Below are positions 37,623 to 48,905 of a DNA stretch of 64,000 nt, one piece after another (the stretch's first letter is position 1; every line of letters begins with the position of its first letter). Made by a program: the position numbers and the translations under genes. The DNA comes from Lagopus muta. Its lineage: Eukaryota; Chordata; Aves; Galliformes; Phasianidae. Where the stretch lies: the NCBI RefSeq assembly GCF_023343835.1, contig NC_064447.1:62001-126000 (forward strand). The letters are read 5' to 3'. The notes below the pieces were generated by a model that ran no database searches, was not told where the DNA came from, and worked only from the letters and a program-made list of their open reading frames with translations.

Positions 37623-40585
37623 GCCCACCGCCGGGTAAGGACGGGGCGGCACAAACCGCTGTCATAGGACTGCAACCACCAGCCCCGTTCCTTCCCCCAA
37701 AATCCTTGCCCCTCCTCAACGCCGCGTGGGAAATGGTTGGGGTGGGATTCTGGGAGAGCTGGGGCAGCTCAGCCTGCGCAAGAGGAGGCTCGGGGGGATC
37801 CCGGGCACGGCCATCGGTCCCTGCAGGAGCTGCGGAGAGGACGGAGCCGGGCTGCACCCGGCGGTGCCCAGCAGCGGGACCGGAGGCTCACGCTGCAGCA
37901 CAGCAGGTTTCCCTGCATGTCACCGCTGAGCTCTGGTCAGCGCCGCTGGATGTTTTTGCCAGTGATCACAATGCGGGAGATGAGAGCATCCTTGTGAAAT
38001 CCACCGGGCATCCTAAGGCACGAGGTGCTGCTGGCATCCTGAGGTTTTCAAGGGGCAGCAGGGGGAACTGGAGGGCTCAGGGCAGTAGCTGGGGGCTCTT
38101 GAAGGGACCGCGAGGTGGCAGCAGGACCCCCAACAGCGGAGACGTCGGCTCCCCAGAGCCCCGTGTATGGCTGTGAGAAGGGTGGAGGGTGTAAGAAACG
38201 TAGAATGTGCACAGGGCTTATGATTGCCATGACTCAGGCTTGACATATTCATATATCCCTTTCCCTGTTTCCCTTTTTCCCTTTCCCTTTTTCCTCTCCC
38301 TTTTTCCTCTCCCTTTCCCTCCACAAGAGAAGACGGCTGTACTCTGAGGGCAGGCGGAGGTAGGACAAGGGTCAGGAGCAAGGGCAGAAGGGTTTCTTTG
38401 TTGCTCAGTGGAAGGAAGGGCTGTGCTTAGCGCAGGCGGATTTGCCCTGGTGTTTCTTACAAGGACTGAGGGTGGGATGAGAGGCGCCCTGCAGTGGGCG
38501 TGCTTGCCAGTAGGCAAAGGAGAAATGCAAATGATGCCAGTCAGTCTCTGCGCTGTACTGGGGAGCCAGCCTGGGAGCAGAGCGACGTGAGAGCCCCACT
38601 GCCTTCTGCCTGTGAGCTGAACGGAAGGATTCCTGGGCTGAGATGGATCTCCATCTCTGCAGCTCCTGACCTCTTGGATTTGGTGATCTGGTGCAGGGAA
38701 GCTTTTGGCCATGATTTATCATCGCCGTAGCTAACCTGCGTGGGAAAAGTTGACGTTAGATCTTGCATCCAAGCTTTGAGCACAGCTTTGACTTGCCAGT
38801 GCTTCCCGTTGTCTCCACTTGTCTGGTGCCTCCCTGAAAAGTATGCCTGGTCTGGAAATCTGTTCTTATGTCCTAGCTTTTGTGCAGTAAAGGAGCTTTT
38901 GAAACGTTGCTTCTTGCAGCAGTTCAGTGTTTCAGGAGAGAGAAAAACACAGCTGGCAGAGGCTGGATTTCTGCTGTTAGTGAAGCTGAGCTGAGCTCTA
39001 AACTGGCTCTTACACTGGGAACGTGAGCAAAGCCTGCAGGCACAGGGGATTAGCTTTTCCCTGCGGGCTGAGCACGTCAGAGGCAGGTCATCGCTGGGAG
39101 AGCTCGTGCTTTACAGCATCAGGCCGTACAGAGAAAGTAATTCTAAAAGCAAGCTTGCCAGTTCTTTTTGAGCTGAGCGGTTGTTGAGCAAGGAAAGATT
39201 GGAGATGCTGTTCGCTCATGGAAGGCGGAGAGGCAAAAAGCAAGGAAAGGGTGTGCTGTGCATGGCCAGCTCATCGCACCTGCACCGCTCCCCCTGCTCC
39301 AAGGAGGAGCAGCTCAGCGAGCTTGGCCTGGGCCACTGAAGGGAACACAGCAACATCTGGACCAACCCCTCCATTCCCGCCCCCTCCGCACGCCTCGCCA
39401 CTTTCCTGCTTTTCATGCCAGGGTGGGGCGGAGTGGCTTTCAGCTGAGTCCGGTCACGGCGCCGGCGGAACCGCCGTCCCCAGCACTGGGCCGTGTGGGC
39501 GACTGGCGGTGGTGCTGGGATGGATGGACTGCTCTGCACTGCAGAAGGAAAGCAGCAGCCCATCCGACTCCGTTTAGACTGCAATAAAGGAAATATCTCA
39601 CCGTAGCTAGGAGCCAGTTGAGTCAAAAGGAGCTCAGCACCTCAGCTTCCTGGAGCGTGGCATCTCGTTTAAAATAATGGGGTTTGAAAGCTGAACAGTG
39701 TCTAGTCCAACCAGCTTATTCTCTTAGGCCGTGGTGAAGCTGAGGAAACCAACTCAGGAATGGGACACGGCATGTGTTGTGTCAAGCAGGCGATGCCTTT
39801 ATTACAGCCGGGTGCGTGGGATCGCTCCACCAACACGCACAGCCAGAGAAGCAGGGACTGCAGATTTATAGGCGTAGCATGTACGTATCCATCACATTCC
39901 AAGGACATGGGCAGAAATTCCAAGAAATAATTCACATCTCTGGTGGTCATGAGATGAAGGCTAATAGTCATCCTCGCTGTCAATTTCCAACCTTTTAAGG
40001 GGGCCTGCCCAAACCGGCTCCCACTGATGTTACGTCATGCTGAGGCATCCGTTTTGCCATCTGATCTTCAACAAGAGGACGTCAATTCTAAGCCGATTCC
40101 AGAAATCCCATCAGAGGGAGCAGATGTTCCGGCAGACAGAACAAACTGTGATCTTCAAGGACCCTTGCGGCACAAACCGTTCTACAGTTCAATGATCACT
40201 AAGAAACATCCCAACCCATGCCATCCTGTGCCTCTCTGATCTTCCAGGACCCTTCCAACACAAACCAATCTACGGTTCTTTGATCATCAAGGAACTCCCA
40301 ATGCACGCCATCCCAACCGAGCCATCCTGTGGTTCTTAATGATCTTCCAGGACCCTTCCAACACAAACCGTCCTATGGTTCTATGATCTTCCAGGACTTT
40401 CCCAACGCATCCATGCTGTGGTTCTTCATGATCTCCAAGGACCCTCCTGTGCTGGTGATGTCACAATGCCGTGCTGAGCTCACAGAGGCCCCGGGGCGGG
40501 GCGGGGGCAGTGGGTCAGCGCTCACCCTGCCGGCCCCATTCTGCGGGTGTGCAGGTCTGCGAGCAGCTGTGCGAGCGGTGCAGCC

Positions 40586-42405
40586 ATGCGGGCCCAGTTT
40601 GCCAGCGGAAATTTAACAGCGCTGCAGCGCGTGAAGCTGCTGCAGGAGCTGATGCAGGTGAGCTCTGGGTGGGCGGGCACAGAAGGGCCGGCGGGACGAG
40701 CTGCCGGCTGGAGGGCGCCCTGCCCGTGGCGCGGCAGCAGAGGGCCGGGCACCTCCGGCGGGATGCAGAGCTGCCGGCAGCGCCTCGGTGCCAGCGCCGC
40801 TCCTCTCTCCTCCCACAGGCTCATGAGCGGGTTGTGGAGAACCACAGAGCTGAGGCCAAGGAACTGCTGATGAAGGTGAGCGGATGCAGCGGCACGGGCC
40901 GGTGTGGGTGTGCGGGCTCGGCAGTGCTGCCGTGGGGCGTGGGGTGGGAGAAGTCCCCCCGTGCGGGGCTGCAGCTGCAGCCCTGCGGGCGCCGGTCGCC
41001 CCGATGGAGGAGGTGGGAGGGGACGGCAGCACGGAGCTCCGTGGGAGCGCCGGTGCCCTGATGGCCTCTCCTCCTTGCCCGCAGGAGTGCCGGAAAGCAC
41101 GGGATGAAAGAGGGGCTGCTAGGCGAGAGGAGCTGGAGCAGGTAGGGTGGAGCGGGGGCTCGTCCTCAGAACTCGGCGTCCTCACGGCTCTGGCTGTGAG
41201 GAGGACCTCGGTCCCGGTCCCTTGGGTCCGTGGGTCCCAGCACAGCCATCCCACATGGCCCAGCTGTTGTCTTGCAGAAGAAGCAGCTCATCGCCCAGCT
41301 GGAAAAGCAGCTGCAGGCTGAGAGCGAGGAGATTGAGGTAGTGTGGAGGGGCGAGGGGATCGGGGCTGCCCGCCCCCAGGCTGGGGACCTGGAGGAGGGC
41401 TGCAGCGGGCACGGCGCTCACGCTTTTGTCTGCCAGGTGCTGCGCCAGGAGAAACAGCGCCTGCAAGAGGAGCTGGAGGAGCTGGAGGTGGAGAGTGCCT
41501 GGTGAGTGGGACTGGGCCCTGCAGCCCACGCCTGCACCCCGGGGTCTCTGCAGCACCCGGGGCAGCAATGGGGCTGCAGCGCTGCTGGGCTTGGGGCTCG
41601 GGTTCCGTTTGGCACGTGGCGGGACGGAGCAGCCCCATCCCAGCCCTGGGGTGGGCGCACACTGCTGGGGAGCCCCCGCGGTGACAGAGGCCGGCACCCT
41701 CCGACCGAGCCTTGTGCCCTACAGGCAGCAGCATCAGATGGAGCTGGAGGCAGCCCCCGTGCCTGGGGCTGTGCTGCCGGAGCTGGTGGAGGCACAGCTG
41801 GTAAGGGGCAGAGCCCACCGCACCCCCAGCCCACCCACAAGGGTCTCCCCGGGGACGGGGCTCCCTGCAGCACCGGGGCTGTGCTGCTGCGCTGCCGGCT
41901 CCCGCTGTCCCGCACGAGCCCCGGCTGTGCAGCAGGGCCTGACCACCGTCCCTGCCCCGTGTTCACCTACAGGAGAAGGAGGAGCGGGCGAGGAGACGAG
42001 GACTCGCCTTCTGGATGGAGTGAGTGTCCCCTCGTTGCCCCGTGCCCAGCCGCCAGCAGCCGGGCTCCCGGCGGGGGGCTGATGGCCTGGACCCCCACTG
42101 CAGCCGGCGGGGCTCCCAAACGGCCCCTTCGGCACTGTGTGGGGCTGTGCTGCCGTGGGGGGGGACGCCTCATTCCCGGCCCCCTTTCTCTTTTGCCCCG
42201 CAGGACGATCTGCGTCATCCTGGTCTGCCTCCAGCTCCTCCTCGTTGTTGTGCTGGGCTCTGCAGTGCTGTACGCCCAGCACTTCGACCAGGAGCTCTTC
42301 TATCGGCTCCTGCCTCGAGTGCTGCCCCGGGCAACGTACGCTTCCCTGGCGTACTTTGCGAGCAGCACCCTGCGTGTGGTCTGTGATGGGCTGCTGCCCA
42401 TCTGA
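40586..42405 (+). CDS. TMCO5-like: TMCO5-like protein, copy G (last copy of the array)
   Basis: Exons lie at the copy A positions plus 38820, and the product equals the consensus. Intron 5 has a private T (CGTTTGGC near 41609). The gene and its AATAAA (42862-42867) are complete, but the unit stops at 43411, so the CpG island that follows every other copy is missing here. Confidence 0.68.
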
Positions 42406-43403
42406 CCGCCGGGCTCGGTAGCCCCTCCCAGCTCGGGGCTGCGCGGTGGGGCGCGGGGAGAGGGCTCTGTCCCCATGGAAGGGGCCTCTCCTGTGCTCCT
42501 GCCCCCCGGGGCGCACAGGCACAGCTGTGGGGCAGTGCTGACAGGCGGCTGAGTGCCACCCCTTTGGACTTCTCAGTGAGTTTCTACTGTCGTCGTGAGC
42601 CGTCGTCGGCTGAACACCACCTCCTGCGACGACCCAGCGCACTGGAGGGGTCCGCACCTGACACCAGGACGTGGCTGGATCTACGAGCGCTTTGCTGCCT
42701 GTCCCTCTTTCCCCATTTTCTGCCTTTTTGTCATCTGGTATTCTTTGGCTCTTTGTCACAGCCATTGCCTACAGTTGTTACATCTAATGTTATTCATTGC
42801 AATCAGCCCATTGGCCAATGTTACCACCAATTGGTTGTTGCTGGCTGTTAAGAAAGCTCTCAATAAATGGTCATCTATTATTCCTCTGAGTTTGGATGAC
42901 TCCATTGCGGTAGCGGCCCTTTGCTGACCAGGGGAGGCACGACTCAGGAGACGGAAAGAGATTCCGCCCTTCAAAAGGCACCGAGTGGGACGAGACGTAG
43001 ATGGGAAGAGAAACGGGATGAGCAGCGCCCCTCTGCACACAGACGTCTGCTGCTGTGTCTGCACAGATCTCTTCTGCCCAGTGGAGTTTGTCCATGAAGG
43101 CTGCAGCAAAGAAAAAGTGTCTCTGCTGGGGGGCTCTGGAGAGGCATAGAGATGGAAGACAGGAGAAATGAAAACCAAAAGCAGAAGCCCAAGGTCAAAT
43201 GGTGCCAAACAGCATAACCCCAGGAACAAGAGGCTGAACCCCTTTAGCAAAAGCCTGAAGCCAAGGCCCAAAGATTTCACCCTTTTAACAAGAAGTTGCA
43301 CCCCAGTGCCAAATGCTGCACCCCTTTCACCAAATCCCGCGTTAGCAGGACTGGTGGCTGTGGCTTTAGACCCCTGCCAACATTTATGGGCGGAACAGCT
43401 TCA

Positions 43404-43420
43404 GGGAAGGGAAGATGGCA
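43404..43420. other. Right boundary of the tandem array
   Basis: Unit G matches the other units through the GGGAAGGG ending at 43411. The other units then continue TTCGCCGGG into the CpG island, whereas here AAGATGGCATTGGG follows. The homology breaks cleanly at a G run, with CR1-derived sequence on the far side. Confidence 0.9.
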
Positions 43421-44252
43421 TTGGGCTACGGATGTGAAGTGCAAAGGGTGAAAAAAAAGCTCTTCGTCGGTTCACTGCTCTCTGATGTGGCATCTTGGAT
43501 GGGGAATGGAATAAACCCCCCACAATTCAGGAGGAAACAGAGTCCTGTGTTCCACCTGGACTGCCACAAGTCTGTGGGGGCAGATGAGATTAATCCAACA
43601 GTGCTGGGGGAGCTGGTGGAGGTGAAAAGCCAAGCTGCTTTCCATCATCTGTCAGCCCTCCTGGTCAACTGGAGATGCACTTTGGCCACAACAACAGGCA
43701 CCGCTATGAGCGTGGGGCAGAGCAGCTGGAAGTCAGCGTAGAGCAAACAGACCTGGGGTTGACACTCAGCTGAACACGAGCCATCAGTGTGCCCAGTGGC
43801 CAAGAGGACCAATGGCATCCTGGCCTGCATCAGAAATGGTGCTGCCAGCAGAGCAGGAAGTGATTATCCCTCTGCACTCGGCTCTGGTGAGGCTGCATCT
43901 CCAGTGCTGTGTCCAGCTCTGGGCCCCTCGCTGCAAGAAGGGTCCTGGGGAGACCTCACTGCTCTGTAACTCCTGAGGGCAGCAGTGGTGAGCTGGGGGT
44001 TGGTCTCTGCTCTCACCTAACAGCGAGAGGACGAGAGGGAATGGCCTCAAGTTGCACCAGGGGAGATTCAGGCTGAACGTTAGGAAATATTAGTGCTCCA
44101 GCAGAGTGGTCGGGCTGCAATGGGCTGTACTGGCAGCAGTGGAGTCGCCGGCCCTGGAGGTGTTCAAGGAACATTGAGATGTTGTGTTGAGGGACGCGGA
44201 CTAGTGAGAGCTATGGGTGATCTCAGCCTTGGTGATTGTGTGATTCTGGGTG
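43412..44252 (+). mobile_element. CR1 LINE fragment (RT part to 3' end), decayed
   Basis: Pieces of CR1 ORF2 are readable in different frames: VGADEINPTVLGELVEV (from about 43575; CR1 has GPDxIHPxVLxEL), then VAKRTNGILACI (about 43793). A CR1-like 3' end follows (GTTCAAGGAACATT..., GTGATTCTGGG). Internal deletions and frameshifts make it inactive. Confidence 0.75.
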
Positions 44253-44911
44253 GGGGATTGAGGGGAGACACTGGGGGGGGACGAGGATCAGAATGGGGGA
44301 ACAGAAGGGGTGGGACGGGGGTTGGGGTGAAAAGGGATCCTTAGGGTATGAATAGGGGGACTCATTAGGGCAGAACGGAAGCCCCTGGTAGTCAGAATGG
44401 GGAGTTTCATGGGGGAGGGAAGGGGGGGATGAGGAAGGGATTCTAGGGGTCAGAATGGGGGTCTGAGGGTTTGTCCTGGTGGGGCGAGGGGGGTTAAATA
44501 GGATCAGAATGGGGGAATAGGAAGAGTGGGACGGGATAAGGGGAGGAGGAAAGGGACCTTGGGGGTCAGAATGGGAATGTGGGGAGAACTCAAGGGAGGC
44601 AGTGAGGTGGGGGGTGGAGGAGGACTGCAGGGATCAGAATGGGAGAATTGGAGGGAGGAGGGGGCTCCAATAGCCAGATGGGAGGGGGACCACAGAGGAG
44701 GGTGTGACCCTGTGGGTCAGAAAGAGGGATTGGGGGGGTTGCTGCTGAACCACTGGGGGGGGACACAGGGCACCTCCTGCCGCCAAGCAGAGGTCCTGAG
44801 CGATACAGAAGCTCCACTGGGCCAAAGCAGAGCAGCATGCGAACCCTGGCTCCCTTAAGCCCAGTCCCCTCCTCAGTGCCCCCCCAAATACCTGTAGAAG
44901 CTGAGGTGGTG
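44253..44911 (+). repeat. G-rich degenerate minisatellite
   Basis: Repeated GGTCAGAATGGGG motifs at about 30-110-bp spacing are interspersed with G runs (44275-44281, 44424-44430 and others). No gene is seen. There are many runs of three or more G on the plus strand, hence G-quadruplex potential. Confidence 0.7.
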
Positions 44912-45452
44912 CACACTCCCCATCTGGAGTGCTGTGTCCAGGTCTAGGGCCCCCAGTATAAGAAAGACAGAGAGCTGTTGGAGAGGGTCCAGAGGAGCCA
45001 CAGAGATGATCGGGGGCTGGAGCAGCTCCCTTACGAAGGCAGGCTGAGGGAGCTGAGCTCGTTCAGCCTGCAGAACAGGAGGCTGCGGGGTGACCTCATT
45101 GCAGCCTGCAGTACCTAAAGGGAGCCTACAAACAGGAGGGGAGTCAGTTCATGGAAAGGGGAGATAACTGCAGGACAAGGGGAAATGGTTTGGAGTTGAG
45201 GGAGGGAAGATTGAGGTTGGATGTCAGGGGAAGTTCTTGACAGAGAGCGGTGAGGTGCTGGAACAGCTGCCCAGAGAGGCTGTGATGCCCCGTCCATCCC
45301 TGGAGGTGTTCAAGACCAAGTTGGATGGGGCCCTGGGCAGCCTGGGCTGGTATTGAATGTGGAGGTTGGTGGCCCTGCTTGTGGTGGGGGTTGGAGCTTC
45401 GTGATCCTTGAGGTCCCTTCCAACCCGGGCCATTCTGTGGTGCTGTGATTTC
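44912..45452 (+). mobile_element. CR1 LINE 3' fragment
   Basis: Starts at CATCTGGAGTGCTGTGTCCAG and continues with GAGAGGGTCCAGAGGAGCC, GGAGCAGCTCCCTTACGAAG and GTTCAGCCTGCAGAACAGGAG. It ends with CCCTTCCAACCCGGGCCATTCTGTG. The order and motifs are those of CR1. A short minus-strand CR1-like piece (TCCAGCCCTCTGATAATC) abuts at about 45468-45495. Confidence 0.8.
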
Positions 45453-45659
45453 TTTGTAGGAGAGGCGCTCCAGCCCTCTGATAATCTTAGCGTCCCTCCA
45501 TCCGGACCCGTGGTCGCGTTCTGCATTCTTCGCTCGTTGCTCTCATGGGATGGTGCAGTGATCGCACAGCTCCGCTCAGCACAGCCGCAGCTTTCCCCGC
45601 CCGCTGCCTCCACTACTCCGTTTTACCCCGCTTTCCATTTCCTTTCCTCATTTCCCCTC

Positions 45660-46215
45660 ATTCTCTCTCTTTCCCTCACGTTCGCGGGGGGCCGCGGAGG
45701 CGCGGTGCCGCCCGGCCGCGACGCGGGGCGCGGAGCAGCGCCCGGCAACACCGCGACGGCCCCGGTGGGACAGCGAAGTCCCGCGCGGTGCGGCTCCGCC
45801 CGGTCCGGAGTTCCGGCGGGGGGCGGCGGAACGGCGCGGAACGGCACCCACAGGGGAGCGCGGCGCGGCGCGGGCGCCCCAGGAGCCCGGCGTGGAGCAG
45901 GGCGGTCTCCCCCCGCCGCCCCGTCTCGGCACCGCGCACGTGCGCTGCGCTGCTCACCCTGCCCGCGAGCGTCGCTGCCGGTGCGTCTGTCCCACTCTGC
46001 GTGAACCGCCGCGGTGACCCCGCGCTCCGCCGCTGCGTGCGGAGATGCGCCGCTCTGCGCGCCGCCGCCGTTATGCGCGCAGCTCCGCCCCAGCGGGCCC
46101 TCGGTGACCGCCAGAGCCCACGGACGCCCCCCGCGGCACAGCAACTCCGTGAGCCCGCGCCGGGGTGCTGTGCTGGCGGGCGGACTTGCAAATCCGCGGA
46201 TCCTCATGGACGCCC
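45660..46215. promoter_or_regulatory. CpG island of unknown partner
   Basis: Very dense CpG (for example CCGCGGAGGCGCGG at 45694-45707) without recognisable protein motifs. Overlapping frames of up to 261 codons on both strands reflect GC content. It does not resemble the array CpG island by eye. It could be an orphaned promoter left after rearrangement or the start of an unseen transcript. Confidence 0.45.
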
Positions 46216-46242
46216 CCCACCAAAAATACCACAATGGGAGAT

Positions 46243-46243
<1 letters not shown>

Positions 46244-46274
<31 letters not shown>
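46244..46274. repeat. 31-base C homopolymer
   Basis: An uninterrupted run of 31 C. Such runs are prone to assembly length error. Confidence 0.95.
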
Positions 46275-46299
46275 ATCGCAATATGTACTAAAACGAAGT

Positions 46300-46751
46300 A
46301 GGGGAGGACCGCCAACCCCCCACCAGACCCCAATATCCGTAGGGACACCCTAAGAAACCCCAAACAGGAGGACTGCCCCCCAGGGACCCCGTTAGCTATG
46401 GGAACCACCCCCCAAGGACCCCAGAACAGGGGAGGACCCCTCCAGGGACCCCTAGGGGGACCGCTCCCACGGACCCCACCACAGAAACGATCCCAGGGGG
46501 GTGGGTGGTGAGGGTCTCATAAGAATGGATGGGGGGCTGTGGGGCTGCCCCACATTGGGTCCCAGTGGGAAGTTGTGGGATAGATGTGGGACGGCCCCCT
46601 ATGCATGAGACTCAATGGGAGCTTCTGGAGCAGCTCCATGTGCAAGACTCAGTGAGAAGCTGTGGGACAGAGATGCAGCAGCCCCAGAGGTGGTGCCCAA
46701 GGGAGGATATGAGGCAACCCCACGTGTGGGTCCTATGGGAAAGTGTGGAGA
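46300..46751. repeat. CCCC(A)GGGACC- and TGTGGG-type degenerate repeats
   Basis: Low-complexity G/C-rich motifs (GGACCCC..., CTGTGGG...) with no gene. The TGTGGGGCTGCCCCACAT-like repeats resume on the far side of the CR1 at 48906, so the CR1 was inserted into this repeat field. Confidence 0.6.
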
Positions 46752-48905
46752 GAATCACAGAATCACAGAATTGTAGGGGTTGGAAGGGACCTCCAGAGAT
46801 CATCGAGTCCAACCCCCTGCCAAAGCAGGTTCCCTACAGCAGGTCGCACAGGTCGGCATCCAGGCAGGTCTTGAACGTCTCCAGAGAAGGAGACTCCCCC
46901 ACCTCCCTGGGCAGCCTGTTCCAGTGCTCCGTCACCTCACTGTACAGCCGTTCCTTCGCACATTGGTGCAGAACTTCCTATGCTGCAGTTTCCAGCCGTT
47001 TCCCCTTGTCCTGTCTCCACTCACCACTGAAAACAGTCCGGCCTCGCCATTCAGCCCCCCACACCTTAGATATTTATAGACCTGGATCAGGTCCCCTCTC
47101 AGTCTTCTTTTCTCAAGGCTGAACAGACCCAGTTCACTCAGCCTTTCTTCATAGCAGAGATGCTCCAGGCCCTTCACCATCTTCGTGGCCCTCCGCTGGA
47201 CTCTTTCCAAGAGATCCCTGTCTTTTTTGTACTGGGGAGCCCAGAACTGGACGCAGTGCTCCAGATGAGGTCTTACCAGGGCAGAGTAGAGGGGGAGGAT
47301 CACCTCTTTTGACCTGCTGGCCACGCTCTTTTTAATGCACCCCAGTAAGCCATTGGCCTTTTTGGCCACAAGGGCACACTGCTGGCTCATGGCCGACCTG
47401 TCGTCCACCAGGACACCCAGGTCCCTTTCCGCAGAGCTCCCCTCCAGCAGCTCATCCCCCAACCTGTACCGGTGCATGGAATTATTCCTCCCCAGATGCA
47501 AGACTCTACACTTGCTTTTGTTTAACCTCATCCGGTTTTTTTCTGCCCAGCTCTCCAGCCTATCCAGGTCTTGCTGAATGGCAGCACAGCCTTCAGGCGT
47601 GTCAGCCAATCCTCCCAACTTCGTATCATCGGCAAACTTGCTGAGGGTGGCCATTATCCCCTCATCAAGGTCATTGATGAAGATGTTGAACAAGACCGGA
47701 CCCAGCACAGACCCCTGAGGAACACCGCTGGTTACAGGCCTCCAACCGGACTCTGCACCACCAACAACGACCCTCTGTGCTCTGCCAGTCAGCCAGTTCT
47801 CAACCCACCTCACTGTCCACTCATCTATCCCACACTTCCTCAGCTTTGTTATAAGGACGTCATGGGGGACAGTATCAAATGCCTTGCTGAAATCAAGGTA
47901 GACTACATCCACTGCTCTCCCCCCATCCACCCAGCCAGAGACAACATCATAGAAGGCTACCAGGTTGGTCAAGCACGACCTCCCCCTTGTGAACCCGTGC
48001 TGACTACTCCTGATAACCTCCTCTTCTTCCAGTTGTCTGGAGATGACATCCAGTACAAGCTGTTCCATCACCTTTCCAGGGACAGAGGTGAGGCTGACTG
48101 GCCTATAATTGCCTGGGTCTTCCTTCTTGCCTTTTTTGAAGACCGGGGTGACGTTGGCTATCTTCCAGTCTTCAGGCACCTTCCCCGTCTTCCAAGACTT
48201 CTCAAAGATGACAGAGAGCGGTTCAGCAATCACCTCTGCCAGCTCCTTCAGCACCCGTGGATGAATCCCATCGGGTCCCATGGATTTCTGAACATTGATG
48301 TTGCCTAGGCGCTCCCGGACCACCTCTTCCCTGACAGAAGGGGGGTCTTCCATTCCCCAGATCCTCTCACTAATCTCCAGGGTCTCAGATTCCCAAGGGG
48401 GAGCTTTTTCACTGAAGACAGAAGCAAAGAAGGCATTCAGTATCTCCGCCTTCTCAGCATCCCCCGTTACCAGAACACCCCCGTCACTTAGCAGGGGAGC
48501 CACATTCTCCCTAGTCTTCCTTTTACTGTTAATGTACTTGAAAAAACCTTTTTTATTATCCTTTATCCCCTTTGCCAGATTTAATTCCAGGCGGGCTTTA
48601 GCCTTCCTTGTCGCATCCCTGCAGACCCTGACAACATTCCTGTATTCTTCCCAAGTAGTCAGACCCTTTTTCCACATTTCATGGGCCTTCTTCTTTCCTT
48701 TGAGTTTGCACACAAGCTCCTTGCTCATCCACACAGCTCTCCTGCCACCCTTTCCCGATTTCTTCCTCACAGGGACGCACCGATCCTGAGCTTGGAAGAA
48801 GAGCTGCTTAAATGCCGACCAGCTCTCACAGGCCCCCTTGCCTTCCAACACCCTAGCCCATGAGACAGCTCCAAGTAGGCCCCGAAAGAGATCGAAGAGC
48901 TCCAC
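46752..48905 (-). mobile_element. 5'-truncated CR1 LINE, young copy
   Basis: On the minus strand the element runs from within ORF2 to a 3' end made of ATTCTGTGATTCTGTG-like units at 46752-46770, the CR1 hallmark tail. The 3' untranslated part is about 180 bp. The endonuclease domain and ORF1 are absent (5' truncation at about 48905). The reverse transcriptase frame is uninterrupted, unlike the other CR1 pieces nearby. Confidence 0.92.
46932..48905 (-). CDS. CR1 ORF2 reverse transcriptase, N-terminally truncated, open
   Basis: An open frame of 657 codons without a native start. It covers the linker after the endonuclease, the complete non-LTR reverse transcriptase and the C-terminal region. 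Motif A is [11 protein letters not shown], motif B is [11 protein letters not shown] and the catalytic YxDD-equivalent is FADD (FADDTKLGG). [15 protein letters not shown] precedes them, as in the jockey/CR1 clade. The C-terminal [22 protein letters not shown] segment is typical of CR1. Full ORF2 would also include the apurinic endonuclease, missing here, so autonomous retrotransposition is impossible. The open frame suggests a recent insertion. Confidence 0.9.
   Translation of the reverse strand: MELFDLFRGLLGAVSWARVLEGKGACESWSAFKQLFFQAQDRCVPVRKKSGKGGRRAVWMSKELVCKLKGKKKAHEMWKKGLTTWEEYRNVVRVCRDATRKAKARLELNLAKGIKDNKKGFFKYINSKRKTRENVAPLLSDGGVLVTGDAEKAEILNAFFASVFSEKAPPWESETLEISERIWGMEDPPSVREEVVRERLGNINVQKSMGPDGIHPRVLKELAEVIAEPLSVIFEKSWKTGKVPEDWKIANVTPVFKKGKKEDPGNYRPVSLTSVPGKVMEQLVLDVISRQLEEEEVIRSSQHGFTRGRSCLTNLVAFYDVVSGWVDGGRAVDVVYLDFSKAFDTVPHDVLITKLRKCGIDEWTVRWVENWLTGRAQRVVVGGAESGWRPVTSGVPQGSVLGPVLFNIFINDLDEGIMATLSKFADDTKLGGLADTPEGCAAIQQDLDRLESWAEKNRMRLNKSKCRVLHLGRNNSMHRYRLGDELLEGSSAERDLGVLVDDRSAMSQQCALVAKKANGLLGCIKKSVASRSKEVILPLYSALVRPHLEHCVQFWAPQYKKDRDLLERVQRRATKMVKGLEHLCYEERLSELGLFSLEKRRLRGDLIQVYKYLRCGGLNGEAGLFSVVSGDRTRGNGWKLQHRKFCTNVRRNGCTVR

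Larger units (their letters stand above)
1..43411 (+). repeat. Head-to-tail tandem array, ~6.37-kb unit, 7 copies
   Basis: The sequence at position 1 recurs at 6401, 12772, 19143, 26038, 32421 and 38821. This gives units A 1-6400, B 6401-12771, C 12772-19142, D 19143-26037, E 26038-32420, F 32421-38820 and G 38821-43411 (truncated). Copies match nearly base for base over introns and intergenic DNA. Length differences are fully explained: an 11-bp insertion in A and F (near 4970 and 37390), different numbers of a 6-bp repeat, and a 517-bp solo LTR plus its 5-bp duplication and two single-base gains in D. Position 1 is not a natural border, because it matches mid-unit sequence, so the array continues to the left. 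Each unit carries one complete 8-exon gene. High intron identity implies recent amplification or active homogenisation. Confidence 0.98.

Noticed and set aside
1..43411. Array as ribosomal or histone-type housekeeping repeat
   Set aside because: No rRNA, snRNA, tRNA or histone sequence was recognised. The only gene-like content is the spliced coiled-coil gene.
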